This document shows, one piece after another, positions 23,068 through 34,139 of a stretch of 64,000 nt of DNA (the first letter of the stretch is position 1; every line of letters begins with the position of its first letter). The stretch comes from Styela clava (Eukaryota > Chordata > Ascidiacea > Stolidobranchia > Styelidae): positions 16,125,001 through 16,189,000 of the forward strand of contig NC_135254.1 of assembly GCF_964204865.1 (NCBI RefSeq). Direction: 5' to 3'. The notes beneath the pieces were generated by a model. The model ran no database searches. It saw nothing but the letters and a program-made list of their open reading frames with translations, and was not told where the DNA came from. A program made the translations under genes and the position numbers.

Positions 23068-23577
23068 ATGCAGACTTTTAATCTTAAGCCATTATTTCCT
23101 GACCAAAGTGTTCAAATTTCACTGTTTCAAAATGTCACAAACGCAAAGGAACTAAAAGAATTAACAACTGAAGGAATTTTACAAGGATGTTTAATTGATG
23201 GTTCTTTGATATTAGATTCATTTCATATATTGACAGCAGTCAATAAAGCGTTGTATTATCAGAAATTAGGACGTATGAAAACAAAGTCTCTATATTCGGA
23301 AATATTGTTTAATTTATCACCCACAAATAAAATTAATGAAAGTTTGAAGACATTTGGTATCAATGAAATGACAAAGAAGATAATTGCAGTAGTTTTGAAG
23401 GATGACTTGAATTCCAAAGTAATTCCAGAATCTGTAAATGGTGAAATTGTTGGTTTGGAAAACTTGGAAAAAATTATTGATGTAGAGAGAATAAAGAAAA
23501 TTTATCGTCTCGAACAAAATGAAGAAGTAACTGTTGAAGCTGTTGTTACTAGAATGGCTACTAAAGATGTGAAATGA
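23068..23577 (+). CDS. TPRKB: TPRKB / Cgi121-like KEOPS subunit
   Basis: A single exon of 169 codons, close to the ~175 of vertebrate TPRKB. The KEOPS/EKC complex makes the threonylcarbamoyl group of t6A37 in tRNAs; TPRKB binds and stabilises the kinase-like subunit PRPK/Bud32. Family landmarks are in order: LFPDQSVQISLFQNV near the start, ILQGCLIDGSLILDSFHI (residues ~39-56), a strongly conserved KLGRMKTKSLYSEILFNLSP (~72-90), and RLEQNEE leading to a C-terminal TRMATKDVK. The ATG follows a pyrimidine/CAG context (AATCACAGTGAAATG), so an upstream non-coding splice is possible. The copy is intact, with no introns or frameshifts. KLHL12 lies 606 bp downstream in the same orientation. Confidence 0.93.
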   Translation: MQTFNLKPLFPDQSVQISLFQNVTNAKELKELTTEGILQGCLIDGSLILDSFHILTAVNKALYYQKLGRMKTKSLYSEILFNLSPTNKINESLKTFGINEMTKKIIAVVLKDDLNSKVIPESVNGEIVGLENLEKIIDVERIKKIYRLEQNEEVTVEAVVTRMATKDVK

Positions 23578-24119
23578 TCGATGTTGTTTACCCACAGATT
23601 CCAGGATTCAGTTGGTCAATACTTGGTACCATACCAAAATGTAATACTCTGTTGAAATAGCATTCTTTGTGCTGCTTCTCATTGAAGAATGGTATCAATA
23701 GAAATATTGGTCAACGAATCTAATGACCATGCTGAGTTTAGATCAATTTCACAATTATTTTGTCTCCGCAAGATTTTTCGTGATAATTTGTTACTAGTAC
23801 TTGAAATACATGTTGGCAGAACGCTCTACTCTGGATCAGATTCCTCAGCAATTCTTTCAGTTTTCTTTTCTATTTAAGATACTGTCGTTGCTAGTGTTAA
23901 TTCCATATGGCGAACAATTAGTTTTCTAGTGCATGCATATAAATAGTCGAAATTTGTTGTAGTTGATTTCACAATATTTTATCGTCATTAAACATTGACA
24001 ACAACATCTGCTTAATCCTTATTTAATTCAACATCATGTGCGTTAGAATTTAAAGACCTAATTGATTGCTTAAGGGATTGCATAATGTAATCTTCTCAAA
24101 ATATCTTTGGTAACAAAAT

Positions 24120-24153
24120 TTTCACAACTTTTTTATTTTATCCTGCCAGGCAA
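24120..24153 (+). promoter_or_regulatory. Probable splice acceptor in the KLHL12 5' UTR
   Basis: The T-rich tract ACTTTTTTATTTTATCCTGC ends in CAG|GCAATATT just ahead of the start codon. It would serve either a cis-spliced 5' UTR intron or spliced-leader trans-splicing; the sequence cannot tell which. Confidence 0.45.
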
Positions 24154-24183
24154 TATTATTAATTTATTATTTCAATTCTAAAA

Positions 24184-25923
24184 ATGTCCAGCAGTGACAA
24201 TGAAGATGTTTTACCAGCGTCAGATACAACTGAAAGGGTGGTGTTGGTTAGTGGACATGCCAACAATATTCTTGATTCCATGAACGAATTACGATCTGAA
24301 AATGTTCTTTGTGATGTCACAATAAAGTGTCAAGATGTTGAACTGCCAGCTCATCGAGTTGTTCTAGCTGCATCATCTTCTTATTTTCGAGCTATGTTTA
24401 CAACTGGGATGAGAGAAAAGGACCAATCCGTTGTTGAAATTAAAGGGATGTCAAGTAACACAGTTATCATTTTATTGAATTTTGTATACACTGAATCAGT
24501 AAAAGTCACAACAAATAATGTTCAAGACCTTCTTCCTGCAGCTTGTCTTTTACAGTTAAAAGGTGTGGAACAAGCATGTTGCGCATTTTTGAAATCACAA
24601 CTGGATCCTGTTAATTGTTTGAGTATAAAATCTTTCGCGAGTACACATCAATGTTTAGATCTTGCCAAGTGTGCCGAGGAGTTCACTTTAAAGCATTTTA
24701 AGGAAGTTATAGAAAATGAAGAATTTTTAGAATTGAATGAATCAGACGTTATTGAATTGCTTGAATCATCAGAACTTGAAATCGACTCAGAAGAAGATGT
24801 ATATGAAGCGTTAATGTACTGGATAACACATAATAGAGAAGAAAGAGGCCCCAAGTTATCAAATATGCTCGAATATGTAAGATTACCATTATTGTCTGCG
24901 CAGTTCATAACAGATGTACTTGATGAACAGGAATTGATAAAATCAAACTTGCGATGTCGAGATTTACTTGATGCTGCGAAAAAGTTTCATTTGCGTCCGG
25001 AACTCCGGGCTGAGATGCAAGGTATAGCAAATCAGCCAAGATATGGCACTTCTGAAGTTTTAATCGTTCTTGGAGGTTTTGGAAGTCAACAAGCACCGAT
25101 TCCGACTGTTGAAAAATACAATCCAAAAACTGGGGAATGGGGTACAATTGCTTCATTCACAAAGCGTAGGCGATATGTTTCTGCAGTAACTATTGACAAT
25201 AGGATTTACGTAATTGGAGGATATGATTCACATTTACGACTTAATACTGTCGAATGTCTTGAATACTCTTCTGATGATGATGGAATATGGTATTCAGTTG
25301 CCCCTATGCACATGAAACGTGGACTGGCTGGTGCTACAGTTTTAGGAAACTTGATTTATGTAGCTGGTGGTTTTGATGGCTCTTCCCGGCATTCTTGCGC
25401 AGAAAGATATGATCCACGTATAGATGAATGGACAATGCTGCCAGATATGGCTTGTGCAAGGGAAGGTGCAGGATTGGTAACTGCAAGAGATTGCATCTAT
25501 TGTGTAGGCGGATATGATGGTGTTGATATACTCAGTTCTGTTGAGTTGTATGATCCGAAAGTTGGTAAATGGATAATGGTTTCACGGATGAATACAAAAC
25601 GTTCTGGTGCAGGTGTTGCATACCTAAATCATGTTATATATGTACTGGGTGGTTTTAATGGAAACTTTCATTTGGACACTGTGGAGGCTTATAATGTTCA
25701 TACAGACTGTTGGACAGAAGTACAGCAAATGACAGTGCCTCGATGTTATGTTAATGCATGTGTGCTCAGAGGTAAGCTCCATGCAGTAGCTGGCTATGAT
25801 GGACATTACCTTTTGAATTCAATTGAACAATATGATCCAGAAAAGGATGACTGGAAAGTTGTTACACACATGAGTACACATAGATGTGATGCAGGCATTA
25901 CTGTTATAAAAGAAAAGACTTGA
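24184..25923 (+). CDS. KLHL12: Kelch-like protein 12, CUL3 adaptor
   Basis: An intact single-exon frame of 579 codons (vertebrate KLHL12 is ~568). Order: a short acidic N-terminus (1-20), BTB domain ~25-135 ([30 protein letters not shown]), BACK ~140-250, then six kelch blades ~290-579 with the repeating GG pairs ([37 protein letters not shown]). The last blade lacks one glycine, as in its orthologues. The SQQ motif after the first GGFG and the HLRPEL linker are KLHL12 hallmarks. The protein recruits substrates to CUL3: SEC31 monoubiquitination for large COPII coats, and Dishevelled in Wnt signalling. A strong acceptor (TTTTATCCTGCCAG) 31 bp before the ATG suggests a 5' UTR intron or a trans-spliced leader. 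Lack of coding introns is notable. Confidence 0.96.
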   Translation: MSSSDNEDVLPASDTTERVVLVSGHANNILDSMNELRSENVLCDVTIKCQDVELPAHRVVLAASSSYFRAMFTTGMREKDQSVVEIKGMSSNTVIILLNFVYTESVKVTTNNVQDLLPAACLLQLKGVEQACCAFLKSQLDPVNCLSIKSFASTHQCLDLAKCAEEFTLKHFKEVIENEEFLELNESDVIELLESSELEIDSEEDVYEALMYWITHNREERGPKLSNMLEYVRLPLLSAQFITDVLDEQELIKSNLRCRDLLDAAKKFHLRPELRAEMQGIANQPRYGTSEVLIVLGGFGSQQAPIPTVEKYNPKTGEWGTIASFTKRRRYVSAVTIDNRIYVIGGYDSHLRLNTVECLEYSSDDDGIWYSVAPMHMKRGLAGATVLGNLIYVAGGFDGSSRHSCAERYDPRIDEWTMLPDMACAREGAGLVTARDCIYCVGGYDGVDILSSVELYDPKVGKWIMVSRMNTKRSGAGVAYLNHVIYVLGGFNGNFHLDTVEAYNVHTDCWTEVQQMTVPRCYVNACVLRGKLHAVAGYDGHYLLNSIEQYDPEKDDWKVVTHMSTHRCDAGITVIKEKT

Positions 25924-26256
25924 GCTATCATCTTCTGTTACCTTAACAATTTTTCATGAAATTCGTTCAAAAAAATTACTCAACTTGTACCAGATTTATG
26001 AAAAACTTAATTCTGCAATAGAGTTTATTTTCGTTTTTATATTTTAACTTATAGGTGATTCATTTGGTTAAGTCTGAAACAATGCTACATACATTTTTGA
26101 AAACGGAGTTCATTTTCTTATTCAGAAAACCATATTTTTTTCTCCTTCATCAAATCATAGACAGGTTTAGACAACGACAGCATCATACTTATGCCAAGTT
26201 GACTTTATCATTTCATTTGTGCAATAGAATCGACAGTGATGTGTACAAGCCTCAAA

Positions 26257-26264
26257 GTCTAGGA
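26257..26264. repeat. 8-bp TSD, left (GTCTAGGA)
   Basis: Identical to 30572-30579; abuts CAGTGGTTCCCAACC. Confidence 0.85.
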
Positions 26265-26687
26265 CAGTGGTTCCCAACCTTTCGTGAGCCCCTCTAAAAT
26301 TAAACGTGTTGGATTGTATTATGTTTTTCCGATCTTTTATTGAATGCAGAAGCAAACCTAGTATAATCAATGAGAATCTTGCGCTTGGGACCGTCTTTGA
26401 TACAGCCAGACGAATGTCACTGTCAACATCAGGACGGTTTCTAGATTTTGATTGGATGGTAACAAGATCAAAAGCAGATTCGCACAGTCAAGTCGCGGCA
26501 GACGGAATTAGCAGTGAAGAACCTTTATTGCTAAGTAGTGGGTAGGAATCTGATATGTTACTTCATAGCTGCATTCAATAGCGGGCTTTTACCCCTACAG
26601 AAGCCCGAACTTGTCCAATGTTGCCTCATTGTCAAATCTAACTCGCCCGGTACTGGTAGCCAAGAAACCGATGTCAGCTTCACCGAA

Positions 26688-27862
26688 TGGATCTTTCCCC
26701 GACCTTTGACCCCGGAAAATTCTTCCTGTACTTTACCATTTCAAAATTTTCGGTGCTTATTCTAAAAGTGGTTTCGCGAGTTGTTGCCTGTAAAATGGGT
26801 TTTTTGTATCAAACTATTATTCTAATTCATACCATTCAACAATTTGTTTTATAAAAGTACCGGTAATGAATTTTAGCCTAGTCATATATATTCCCTTAAC
26901 CAATTTTCCTACCTCTGTATCATACCGCCCTAATTAATTTTAATTATGATTACCGGTACTGTTATTGATTAATAGTATTTAAAATAATTTGGACGTTATT
27001 TGGCTTGTTGTGGCTTCTATTTGATGAGTGAAGCAGGTCTAGCCCACCTTTTCATACATCCAACTTGGCAATTCTGATTGGGCAATTTGGCATTAGGTGA
27101 CTCCAATTATAATCAGCTTGACGATATCTTTTGAGGAATACTTTTCTATCCACAATACATTAACTCTTGTTGACTAATTCGGTATCCAATTTGGCAATCC
27201 TGATAAAATTATTAATTTGGTGTGGCAAAAGAATTTATTCATTTTTTTTTATTTGTTTGTATATTTTCCTTCCTTTTTACTTTCAAGTCTCGCTTTTTTC
27301 GCTTCCGACAGTATCATGTCTCGATGATTGTGTGTGTGCGTGCGTGCCTTAATTAGTTTTTTTTTACTTTTTGGTGAGCGAACACGTACTACTTCTTTTA
27401 TCAATACCTTTCCATCTAAAATCTGTACGTTTCAAACCTTACTCTAGGTTTTGTTCGCTTTCCCGATTCTATAATCAGTTACTTTTACTTTTGTTTTTAT
27501 CTATTTTTTTTTATCGTCTATTGCTGATTATGGAGTCGAAATAAACTTATACTTATACTATTACAGCTATTTCTATACTAATTTTTGATTACTGTAATTA
27601 AACTGAAACTCCTAGGAAGACAAAGTGATCATTGACTCATTTGATTCATATTTGAATTTCAGAAAAAACAACTAAAACTAACGAATATAATTCAAAAACG
27701 CGAAAATGAAGTAATGTTCACGACCACGCCTGAAAATCTGTCTGAGTGAGAAATGTGTCTGAGCGGATGCGAAAGGGGGCATTGTTACGTTTATTTTCGT
27801 ATCTTGCTGATTGGCCAATGTCTCGAGTTAAAAAAGAAAGTCTATGCCCGGGAAAACATCCA
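26688..27862. mobile_element. GGACC-family element, copy B1 with internal insertion
   Basis: Left end TGGATCTTTCCCCGACC, degenerate right end CCCGGGAAAACATCCA. It matches B3 (53960-54453) from 26688 to ~26890 and from ~27560 to 27862. The ~670 bp between is extra and includes a tail (27430-27560) resembling the one at 34205-34345. Confidence 0.65.
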
Positions 27863-28549
27863 AGCGACCGTTTTGACTGATAATTAATTTTATCTATAAT
27901 CTACGCAAGGAGTAAATTACATTTTTTACGTAACAGAATTTATCGTGAGACACGTTTAGACTAAATTTTATTATATCCTAAAAATTCTACTGAACAGCTA
28001 CTCGTTTAACCGTAAATATATACTACTACGGGTTTAAGGAGCCTACAATTCAATTATAATTAGACAAATGGAAACACGCAGAAAAGATGATACTGAATGG
28101 AGGGGTTCAATAGCGCAGTAAATATTCGAATATATTGCAATGCAATAAGGAAATTAAATTCATATTCTATTCGAGAGATTCGTTCACTGCCTAATTTTTG
28201 TAAGAACGTATCTTCTTCTTTAAAATTTCACAAACCATGCGAAAATATTCACTTCGATGTTTGGAAGTACATATTTGTGCGAACAATTATTCTCGAAAAT
28301 GAACATTACGAAGAACTAGGATTAGTGATGCCCATTTAGAAAATGTTCCAATCTTGTCGTCGTAAAGCTATCAAGCGTAATACAGCAACACGACAGTGTC
28401 ACATTCAATGTCATTGTAATAATTTTCCAATAGGACGACTGAGTTGAGTTCACGAATTGTTGCAGTTTTCGCGCGCTGTTCCGTTTTTAACTTTAAAAAA
28501 ATATATGCGATCCGCAAAAGACTAGCAATCCTAAATTTTGTCCCGTGAG

Positions 28550-29613
28550 CAGGGGCGTGCCGAACTTTTCTGCTGCCCGGGGCGAGTTTTTGATAATGCT
28601 GCCCCTTATACCTAACCTCAAAAATAATTCGGGGGATAAACAGATTATAGATGTCATTATACATAAGAATAAATGAATTAAAGGTCAAGTAAAATAGAAA
28701 CGTTCGTTGTATTAAATAAATATTTAAACTAGACATCCAACGTACATGTATAAGATCAAACTCATTCATTAACAAAAAGCAAGTCACTTATTTCTATGTC
28801 CAATCGCTACTTTTCTGGTAACAAATGTCTGAACGACAGCCTCCTTCCCCTCGCTCTTCGGGAATTTATTTTCGATGCTAATCAAAGACAAACTTGACAG
28901 GCGCTAATTTGACATCAAAAACCTCGAATATTTGTCATCTGTTTTAACTCTGGGAAAGATCGTTCGCATAAAGACTGGTATCAATGAGTGTAAATGTTTG
29001 CGGGTTCAATTGTACTTTGGTGCAAATGTACATGGGTCCAAATATCCATGGGTTCAAATGTTCATGGATGCAGACATGCAGTCTGTATGTGGGTGGTAAA
29101 ATCTCCGTCGGTACAAAAGTATGCAAATGCAATTGTCCTGGGTGAAAATGTAAATGGTGCAAAGATAATGGAACCCAATGATTATACTGTGTTCTCATGT
29201 ATTTTAATTGCATTAATCATAAATTAGTACAAAAATAGCTGTGATAGAAAAGACTAAAATAATTTACCGGTACTTTCAAATAACAGGGTTGAATATTTTG
29301 GATTAAAATCATTGTTTGAAACATATAAACTAGTTTAAGGCGCTTACTCGCGAAACCACCCTAAAATGAGCTCCAAAAGTGTTGCAATTGTGAAATTAGA
29401 ATAGGAAGAATTTTTCTAGAGTCAATGGTCGGAAAAACATCCATCGTTGACTCTCCATCATCACAGTCAGTCACACATAATATCAGCTTTTGATTTAATA
29501 CACATCGGGGAAAACATGTATAACAACGCCTACTCTACAGCATGGTTTTGCTGCCCCCTACAACGTGCTGCCCGGGGCGGCTGCCCCTTCCGCCCCCTCT
29601 AGGCACGCCACTG
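28550..29613. mobile_element. Nested hAT-type MITE, 1064 bp
   Basis: Left end CAGGGGCGTGCCGAAC, right end GGCACGCCACTG; both sides carry TGCCCGGGGCG boxes in inverted orientation. The flanks are CCCGTGAG (28542-28549) and CCCGCGAG (29614-29621), an 8-bp TSD with one mismatch. The 16-bp minisatellite lies within it. It interrupts another hAT-like element, whose right end TTGCCGACCCCTG is at ~29634-29646. Confidence 0.8.
28985..29165. repeat. 16-bp minisatellite, copy 2 (inverted)
   Basis: Diverged units of the GGTTCAAATGTCCATG type, in the opposite orientation to the copy at 2690. On the reverse strand it starts from GGTTCCATTATCTTTGCACC, matching the left boundary of copy 1. Confidence 0.75.
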
Positions 29614-29906
29614 CCCGCGAGCAACATAAAATTTGCCGACCCCTGGGCCGTAGCCGATAGTTGGTCACGACTTCTTCCACATCAGAGATTCAGAGTGCAC
29701 GAATCCAAAACAAATGACTGATTAATTTATGGACTGGTGATCGGACTGAAGGCCGTGGTAGGATGAGGAATCAGGGATGAATTTTACCGAAGACCGTTAT
29801 ATATCTTATAGTTTGGTGCATGTCATCAGGCTGTAGGGACGAACGAGCTGTACAAAAATAATTAATATAAGTTTAAGAAAATTAACTTTGTTTTCATTAT
29901 TTTAAT

Positions 29907-30146
29907 GTGAAATGGGGTGAATTTAAGGAGTTAAATGTTATAAGGCAAGAGTACACGGCGGTTTTTGAGAGGGCAATTCTGGATTCTTTCATTACCGACC
30001 TCTTGACTTATATGGTGGAAAGGGGATTTTCTGCCGTGGTACTATTGCTATTAAAACAACGAAATCGCCTTTCCATCAGTAAACGGGGTAATTTTAGATA
30101 TAATATTAAACTCGCTGAAGAACACCAAGCTTATCCATCTCATTAA
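29907..30146 (+). pseudogene. hAT transposase C-terminal remnant (ZBED5/Charlie-like)
   Basis: The last ~45 codons read GFSAVVLLLLKQRNRLSISK...EEHQAYPSH and stop. This matches the end of ZBED5-type hAT transposases, where a GFS, a RNRL block and a terminal HQA.xSH are conserved. The catalytic core is missing upstream. A hAT-type right terminus follows at ~30297. Confidence 0.6.
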
Positions 30147-30692
30147 AAAACACTATAAACTATGAGTTGTCTTCCTATTTGGTCTGTAATATATTCGTTC
30201 CTGGCTTTACATTTTTTTGTAGTGCTGGGGGGCGATGAAGTTGTATAAACTATTGTAGGGGGGCGATGGTACAAAAAGTTTGGGAACCATCGGTTTAGAT
30301 GGACGTAATGATTCATTGCATACGAGCAATGCAAGCATTGAGCTCATTCAAATTCCATTATGATCAAACAATTCACGCACAAAAAAGTGAATACACCCTG
30401 CGATCGCAATTAACCTATTCAGGAAATGAAACTGCGGTGAACGCCAGAACGAAGAATTTTATTTTAAAATGAAAATATGCAATCGAAGTCGCTTGATCAA
30501 TTAACATCCTAGTGCCGTGGGCCCCCTTGGACTGCTTCTTGGGGGCCCACCGGCCCCGTTGAGAACCACTGGTCTAGGACATGGTTTTCAAAGTGCTCCA
30601 GGGCTCAGTGAGAGAAACGGGATCCGCGTTTTCCAGCGTCAATATAATTTATCTGTAAAATTTAGATTTACTTCCAGCATGTATTAATCCTA

Positions 30693-31193
30693 TGGACCTT
30701 TCCCCAACCTTTGACCCCCGAATATTTTTTTTTATACTTTACCCAACGACTAACATACCGACTTTACCATTGCAAAATTTTCGGGGCTATTTTAAGAGTG
30801 CTTTTGCGAGTTGGCGCTTGTAAAATGGGGTATGTGTTTCGAATTATCATTATGATTCATCACATACAACAATCTGTTTTTTAAAAGTACCGGTAAAGAA
30901 TTTTAGCCTAGTGTATCACAGCTATTTCTACACTATTTTTTTATTACTGCAATTAAATTAAAACTCCTAGGAAGACAGAGTGATCATTGAATTATCTGAT
31001 TTATATTTAAGTTAAAAACTAACGAATAGGGTTCAAAAACGAGGTAATGTTTAGGACCACGCTTGAAAATCTGTCTGAGTGAGAAAAGTGTCTGAACGGA
31101 CGCGAAAAGGGAGCTTTGTTACGTCACTTCTTGCATCTTGCTGATTGGCCAATGTCACGAAGTAAACAAAGAAGTTGATCATTGTTTTACCCC
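30693..31193. mobile_element. GGACC-family element, copy B2
   Basis: About 500 bp, starting TATGGACCTTTCCCCAACC. It is collinear with B3: the ATTTTCGGGGCTATT, CACAGCTATTTCTACAC, GACAGAGTGATCATTGAATT and TGATTGGCCAATGTCACGAA blocks are all shared. The right end is decayed (TGTTTTACCCC). Confidence 0.7.
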
Positions 31194-31199
31194 TTACGA

Positions 31200-31830
31200 T
31201 GGATGAATGGCTAAAATTGTAAAGGTAAGTGAAAGCAAGTCAACTGGTAGTGACCCAGATTTTGTGCGGCTCCGTAAATGACAGTCAACCTCTTCACGGT
31301 CTCCATTACACTAACCTGCTTACACCTGCTCCTGGACAGTGGTTATCAACCGATTAGGTGGGGCGGGATCCGAATGTATCTTCCTAGAGACTCGGGTAAC
31401 GCCTGTATCAATACTGTATATAGAAAAGCAAACCTAACAATGGCAAAACAAAATGATCTTTGAAGTGTAGCGAGTTTAATAATAGTGGCCACGGGTATGT
31501 GGATGAGTGTGAATAGGTAAGTGTTGGCGCATGACCCCAATTCCTGATAAATAAAACATATATATATAACTGATAAAAAATATCATTCGATTTTTTGTAA
31601 TAAACTGGAAAACGATAGGAAAATATCCGAAAGTAGTAGAATAAACGTAAGTAGTCTTAGATTCGTTCCTGTTTAGATAAATTAGTAGGCTATATCCATA
31701 TCTATATATCGATATTATATCAGATTTTTTCAAAAAGTAAAGGCATCATTATGGTGAAACTGTTCAATTAATTTAAATTAGTATATTTTGTTAAGTTAAA
31801 AGGATAGGGTTTTTCAAATTTAGAATAGGA
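31200..31830. other. Gene-free stretch
   Basis: Only a hAT-like left end (CAGTGGTTATCAACCG, ~31337) was noticed, with no partner found. No coding exon was seen. Confidence 0.4.
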
Positions 31831-31839
31831 TTTACATAT

Positions 31840-32095
31840 TTACCCCGGGGGAGACGATAGAGTTAAGACGGTCTAACTTTATGGCGAACCACGGCCTCTC
31901 GTCCGGTTATCATTCCAAGTCGGGTATGGGATTACAGTAGTTATTTTTTGTTTTCGGACTTGATAGTGGAGAAAGCCGTAACCGACCAGCGGTTACGTGA
32001 ACCACCCTACGGCGGCCAAGAGGAGCAATCCTTTCGCACATAACTATCCCCGCATGGGATTTGAACCTGCCAACCCACGCAGAGTAATATTTTAT
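31840..32095 (-). repeat. Possible tRNA-derived SINE
   Basis: On the minus strand a GGTTCAAATCC B-box (32067-32057) lies in a GC-richer ~250-bp block ending in CCCCCGGGG before an AT-rich tail. The B-box fits a pol III promoter, but no clear A-box or tRNA fold was found, so the assignment is weak. Confidence 0.3.
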
Positions 32096-32387
32096 CTCGC
32101 TCCGTGTTTCTTGTCTTTGCCGTTCTTTGTTAGTTAGAAATTTGGTTTCATCACATATACTTGTATTAAGGTTTTAGGTTATCTGATATTTGAATCAATT
32201 TGATTGTGCAACTTCACAAAAAACGAACATTTGGCATTCAATACATTGTGTGCTTGTTGACCTCTGAAGTAGATCAGATCGGAGTTACACTCTGTTGACG
32301 TGTGTTCAATAACACGGGAGTGTGGACACGCAGATAGGGCCACTCTCTCCCTATAACAGTAAAAGTTAGCAATTACAAATTTCAGGG

Positions 32388-32471
32388 TATGTGTACCAAG
32401 ATGGCGCACAACCTGACCATAGCATGTGTACCAGATTAGGAATTAAGTTGTGCGTCATCTTGGTACACATA
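32388..32471. repeat. Hairpin with shared 47-bp module
   Basis: Arms 32388-32412 (TATGTGTACCAAGATGGCGC...) and 32447-32471 are inverted repeats of 25 bp with one mismatch. The first 47 bases match a module found in the foldback centre and in the MITE at 43608. A C-tract of ~15 and a hAT-like right end CTGGCTACGCCACTG follow. Confidence 0.75.
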
Positions 32472-32581
32472 CTTCCGAAGCGCCAGCTTCAGACCCCCCC
32501 CCCCCCCCTTTGGAAATTCCTGGCTACGCCACTGCCCTATGGGGTTATCCCCAGACACCTGGAATTTACAACTAAAATTTT

Positions 32582-34135
32582 TTGGATATGGTGGAATACA
32601 CCGCATCCCTAGATACAGTATTGAGAGATCATCTTGATGCCGCAACTGTTTCGAAAGGGACATCTAAGGATATCCAAAATGATTTGCTCGACTCAATGTG
32701 TAAAATTTATTTACAACATTTGGCTCTGGAAATTGAGAATTGCCAGTTCCATTCGATTCAGTCTGACGAGACAACTGACATCACGTGCGTTTCCCAACTG
32801 GCTGTGATTTTTCGGTTTGTGAAAGATGGTAAACCTACCGAGAGATTTCACAGCTTTGTACCAATCGTTGATCGCACGGCTTGCGGGATATCGGCTGTAC
32901 TGGAAGAAGTGTTACAGGCTTACAACGCGAAGTCAAAATTGATAGCTCAAACTTATGACGGCGCGGCAGTCATGAGTGAGTCGAAACATGGTGTTCAAGT
33001 TTATATAAAAGAAGATTTTCCTCATGCGCATTTTTTACATTGTTATGCACACCAATTTAACCTCGTTATTAAAAATATGTGTCTTGATACCCCTCTCGTC
33101 CGTATATTTTTTGCAAATGTTTCGGGGTTTTCTTCATTTTTTTCCGTTTCGCCGAAGCGCTCTGACCTCCTTCGCCAGATATGTAGCCGCCGTCTCCCAG
33201 CTTGTGCACCAACACGTTGGAACTTCCAATAACGCGTGGTGCAGGGCGTGTCCGAAATTAGGTCTGAGCTCATTGAGTGTTTCAATGGCATTCAGAGCTC
33301 TCCGGTTTGGGACGAACGCTCTGTGAGGGAGGCGGCAGGTCTAAAGCGTCTGCTAGAAGATGGTGAGTTTTCATTTTTTCTCGCTTTTCTCTCCACGATA
33401 TTCTATCACGTGGATGTATTATACGGCGCATTGCAGTCAAGGCTAATGGATGGAGCGTCTGTGCAGTCGTGTATTTCAGACTTCTGCGATGCTGTATCTC
33501 GTATCCGGGAAACAATAAAATACGACGACACATGGAGTGCTTCTTTACGCCGCGGGCAAACAACGCAGCGTTTGATTTTGTCTGCAAAGGAATGCTGTGA
33601 CATTCTGGTGAATCAAATAGGCGATCGTCTGCGCACTAAACACCTTGCCGCGTTCTCTTTGATGAACCCCAAAAATTTTTCAAAATTTGCACGTCAATTT
33701 CCCATCCATTTGTTGGCTACTGTCTCCAAATTTTACCCCATGATAAACGTGGGTAAATTGGAAAATGAATTGCGATGTATATACACCAATCAAACTTTTT
33801 TGAACATCACATCAACTTGCGCGCTCTCTATGGGTTCCTCATAGATAACACTCTAGTAACTACTTTTGCGGCGTCTGCAAAATTTCTGGACATCATTTTG
33901 ACGACGCCTATTTCTTCCGCCGACGCAGAGCAAACATTCCAGCACGCTGAAGCGTATTAAAACGTATCTCAGAAACACAATGAAGCAAGATAGATTAAAT
34001 TCCTTGGCTGTTTTATCCATTCACAGAGACGTTATTTCTGGGATGCATGACTTTAATCAGCGCGTTATTGAGCATTTTGCTTCCAAGAAACCGCGGCGTG
34101 TTGCATATATATATGTTCAAGCAGTAGAAGTCTAG
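32582..34135 (+). pseudogene. hAT transposase (DUF4371 / ZMYM-like), broken
   Basis: The first part (32582-33229) has SIQSDETTDITCVSQLA, an RNase-H-type catalytic start, then AQTYDGAAVMS and FLHCYAHQFNLVI, the usual C/H-A-H-x-L-N-L-V box of hAT enzymes. An in-frame TAA at 33230 interrupts it just after RWNFQ. The second part (33233-33843) continues to the insertion region. A frameshift near 33835 leads to TTPISSADAEQTF and a C-terminal RIKTYLRNTM...LAVLSIHRD block in a third frame, the hAT dimerisation domain. The N-terminal zinc finger is missing. One stop and at least two frame changes make it inactive. Confidence 0.85.
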
Positions 34136-34139
34136 CAGC

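Larger units (their letters stand above)
26265..30571. mobile_element. Composite hAT insertion, 4307 bp, with nested elements
   Basis: The left end CAGTGGTTCCCAACC and the right end GAGAACCACTG (reverse complement CAGTGGTTCTC) are bounded by identical 8-bp repeats, GTCTAGGA, the hAT signature. Inside are a GGACC-family copy (26688-27862), a hAT MITE with its own TSD (28550-29613), the 16-bp minisatellite (28985-29165) and a hAT transposase C-terminus (~29907-30146). A second hAT-like right end at ~30297 (TTTGGGAACCATCG) shows that a further hAT copy lies inside. Which transposase remnant belongs to which terminus cannot be settled by eye. Confidence 0.75.

Noticed and set aside
23577-24184. 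TPRKB-KLHL12 as a tight operon
   Set aside because: The 606-bp gap with its own acceptor-like site is long for known animal operons; kept only as a possibility in the findings.
24648-25806. Minus-strand frames opposite KLHL12
   Set aside because: Shadows of the KLHL12 coding strand with no domain content.
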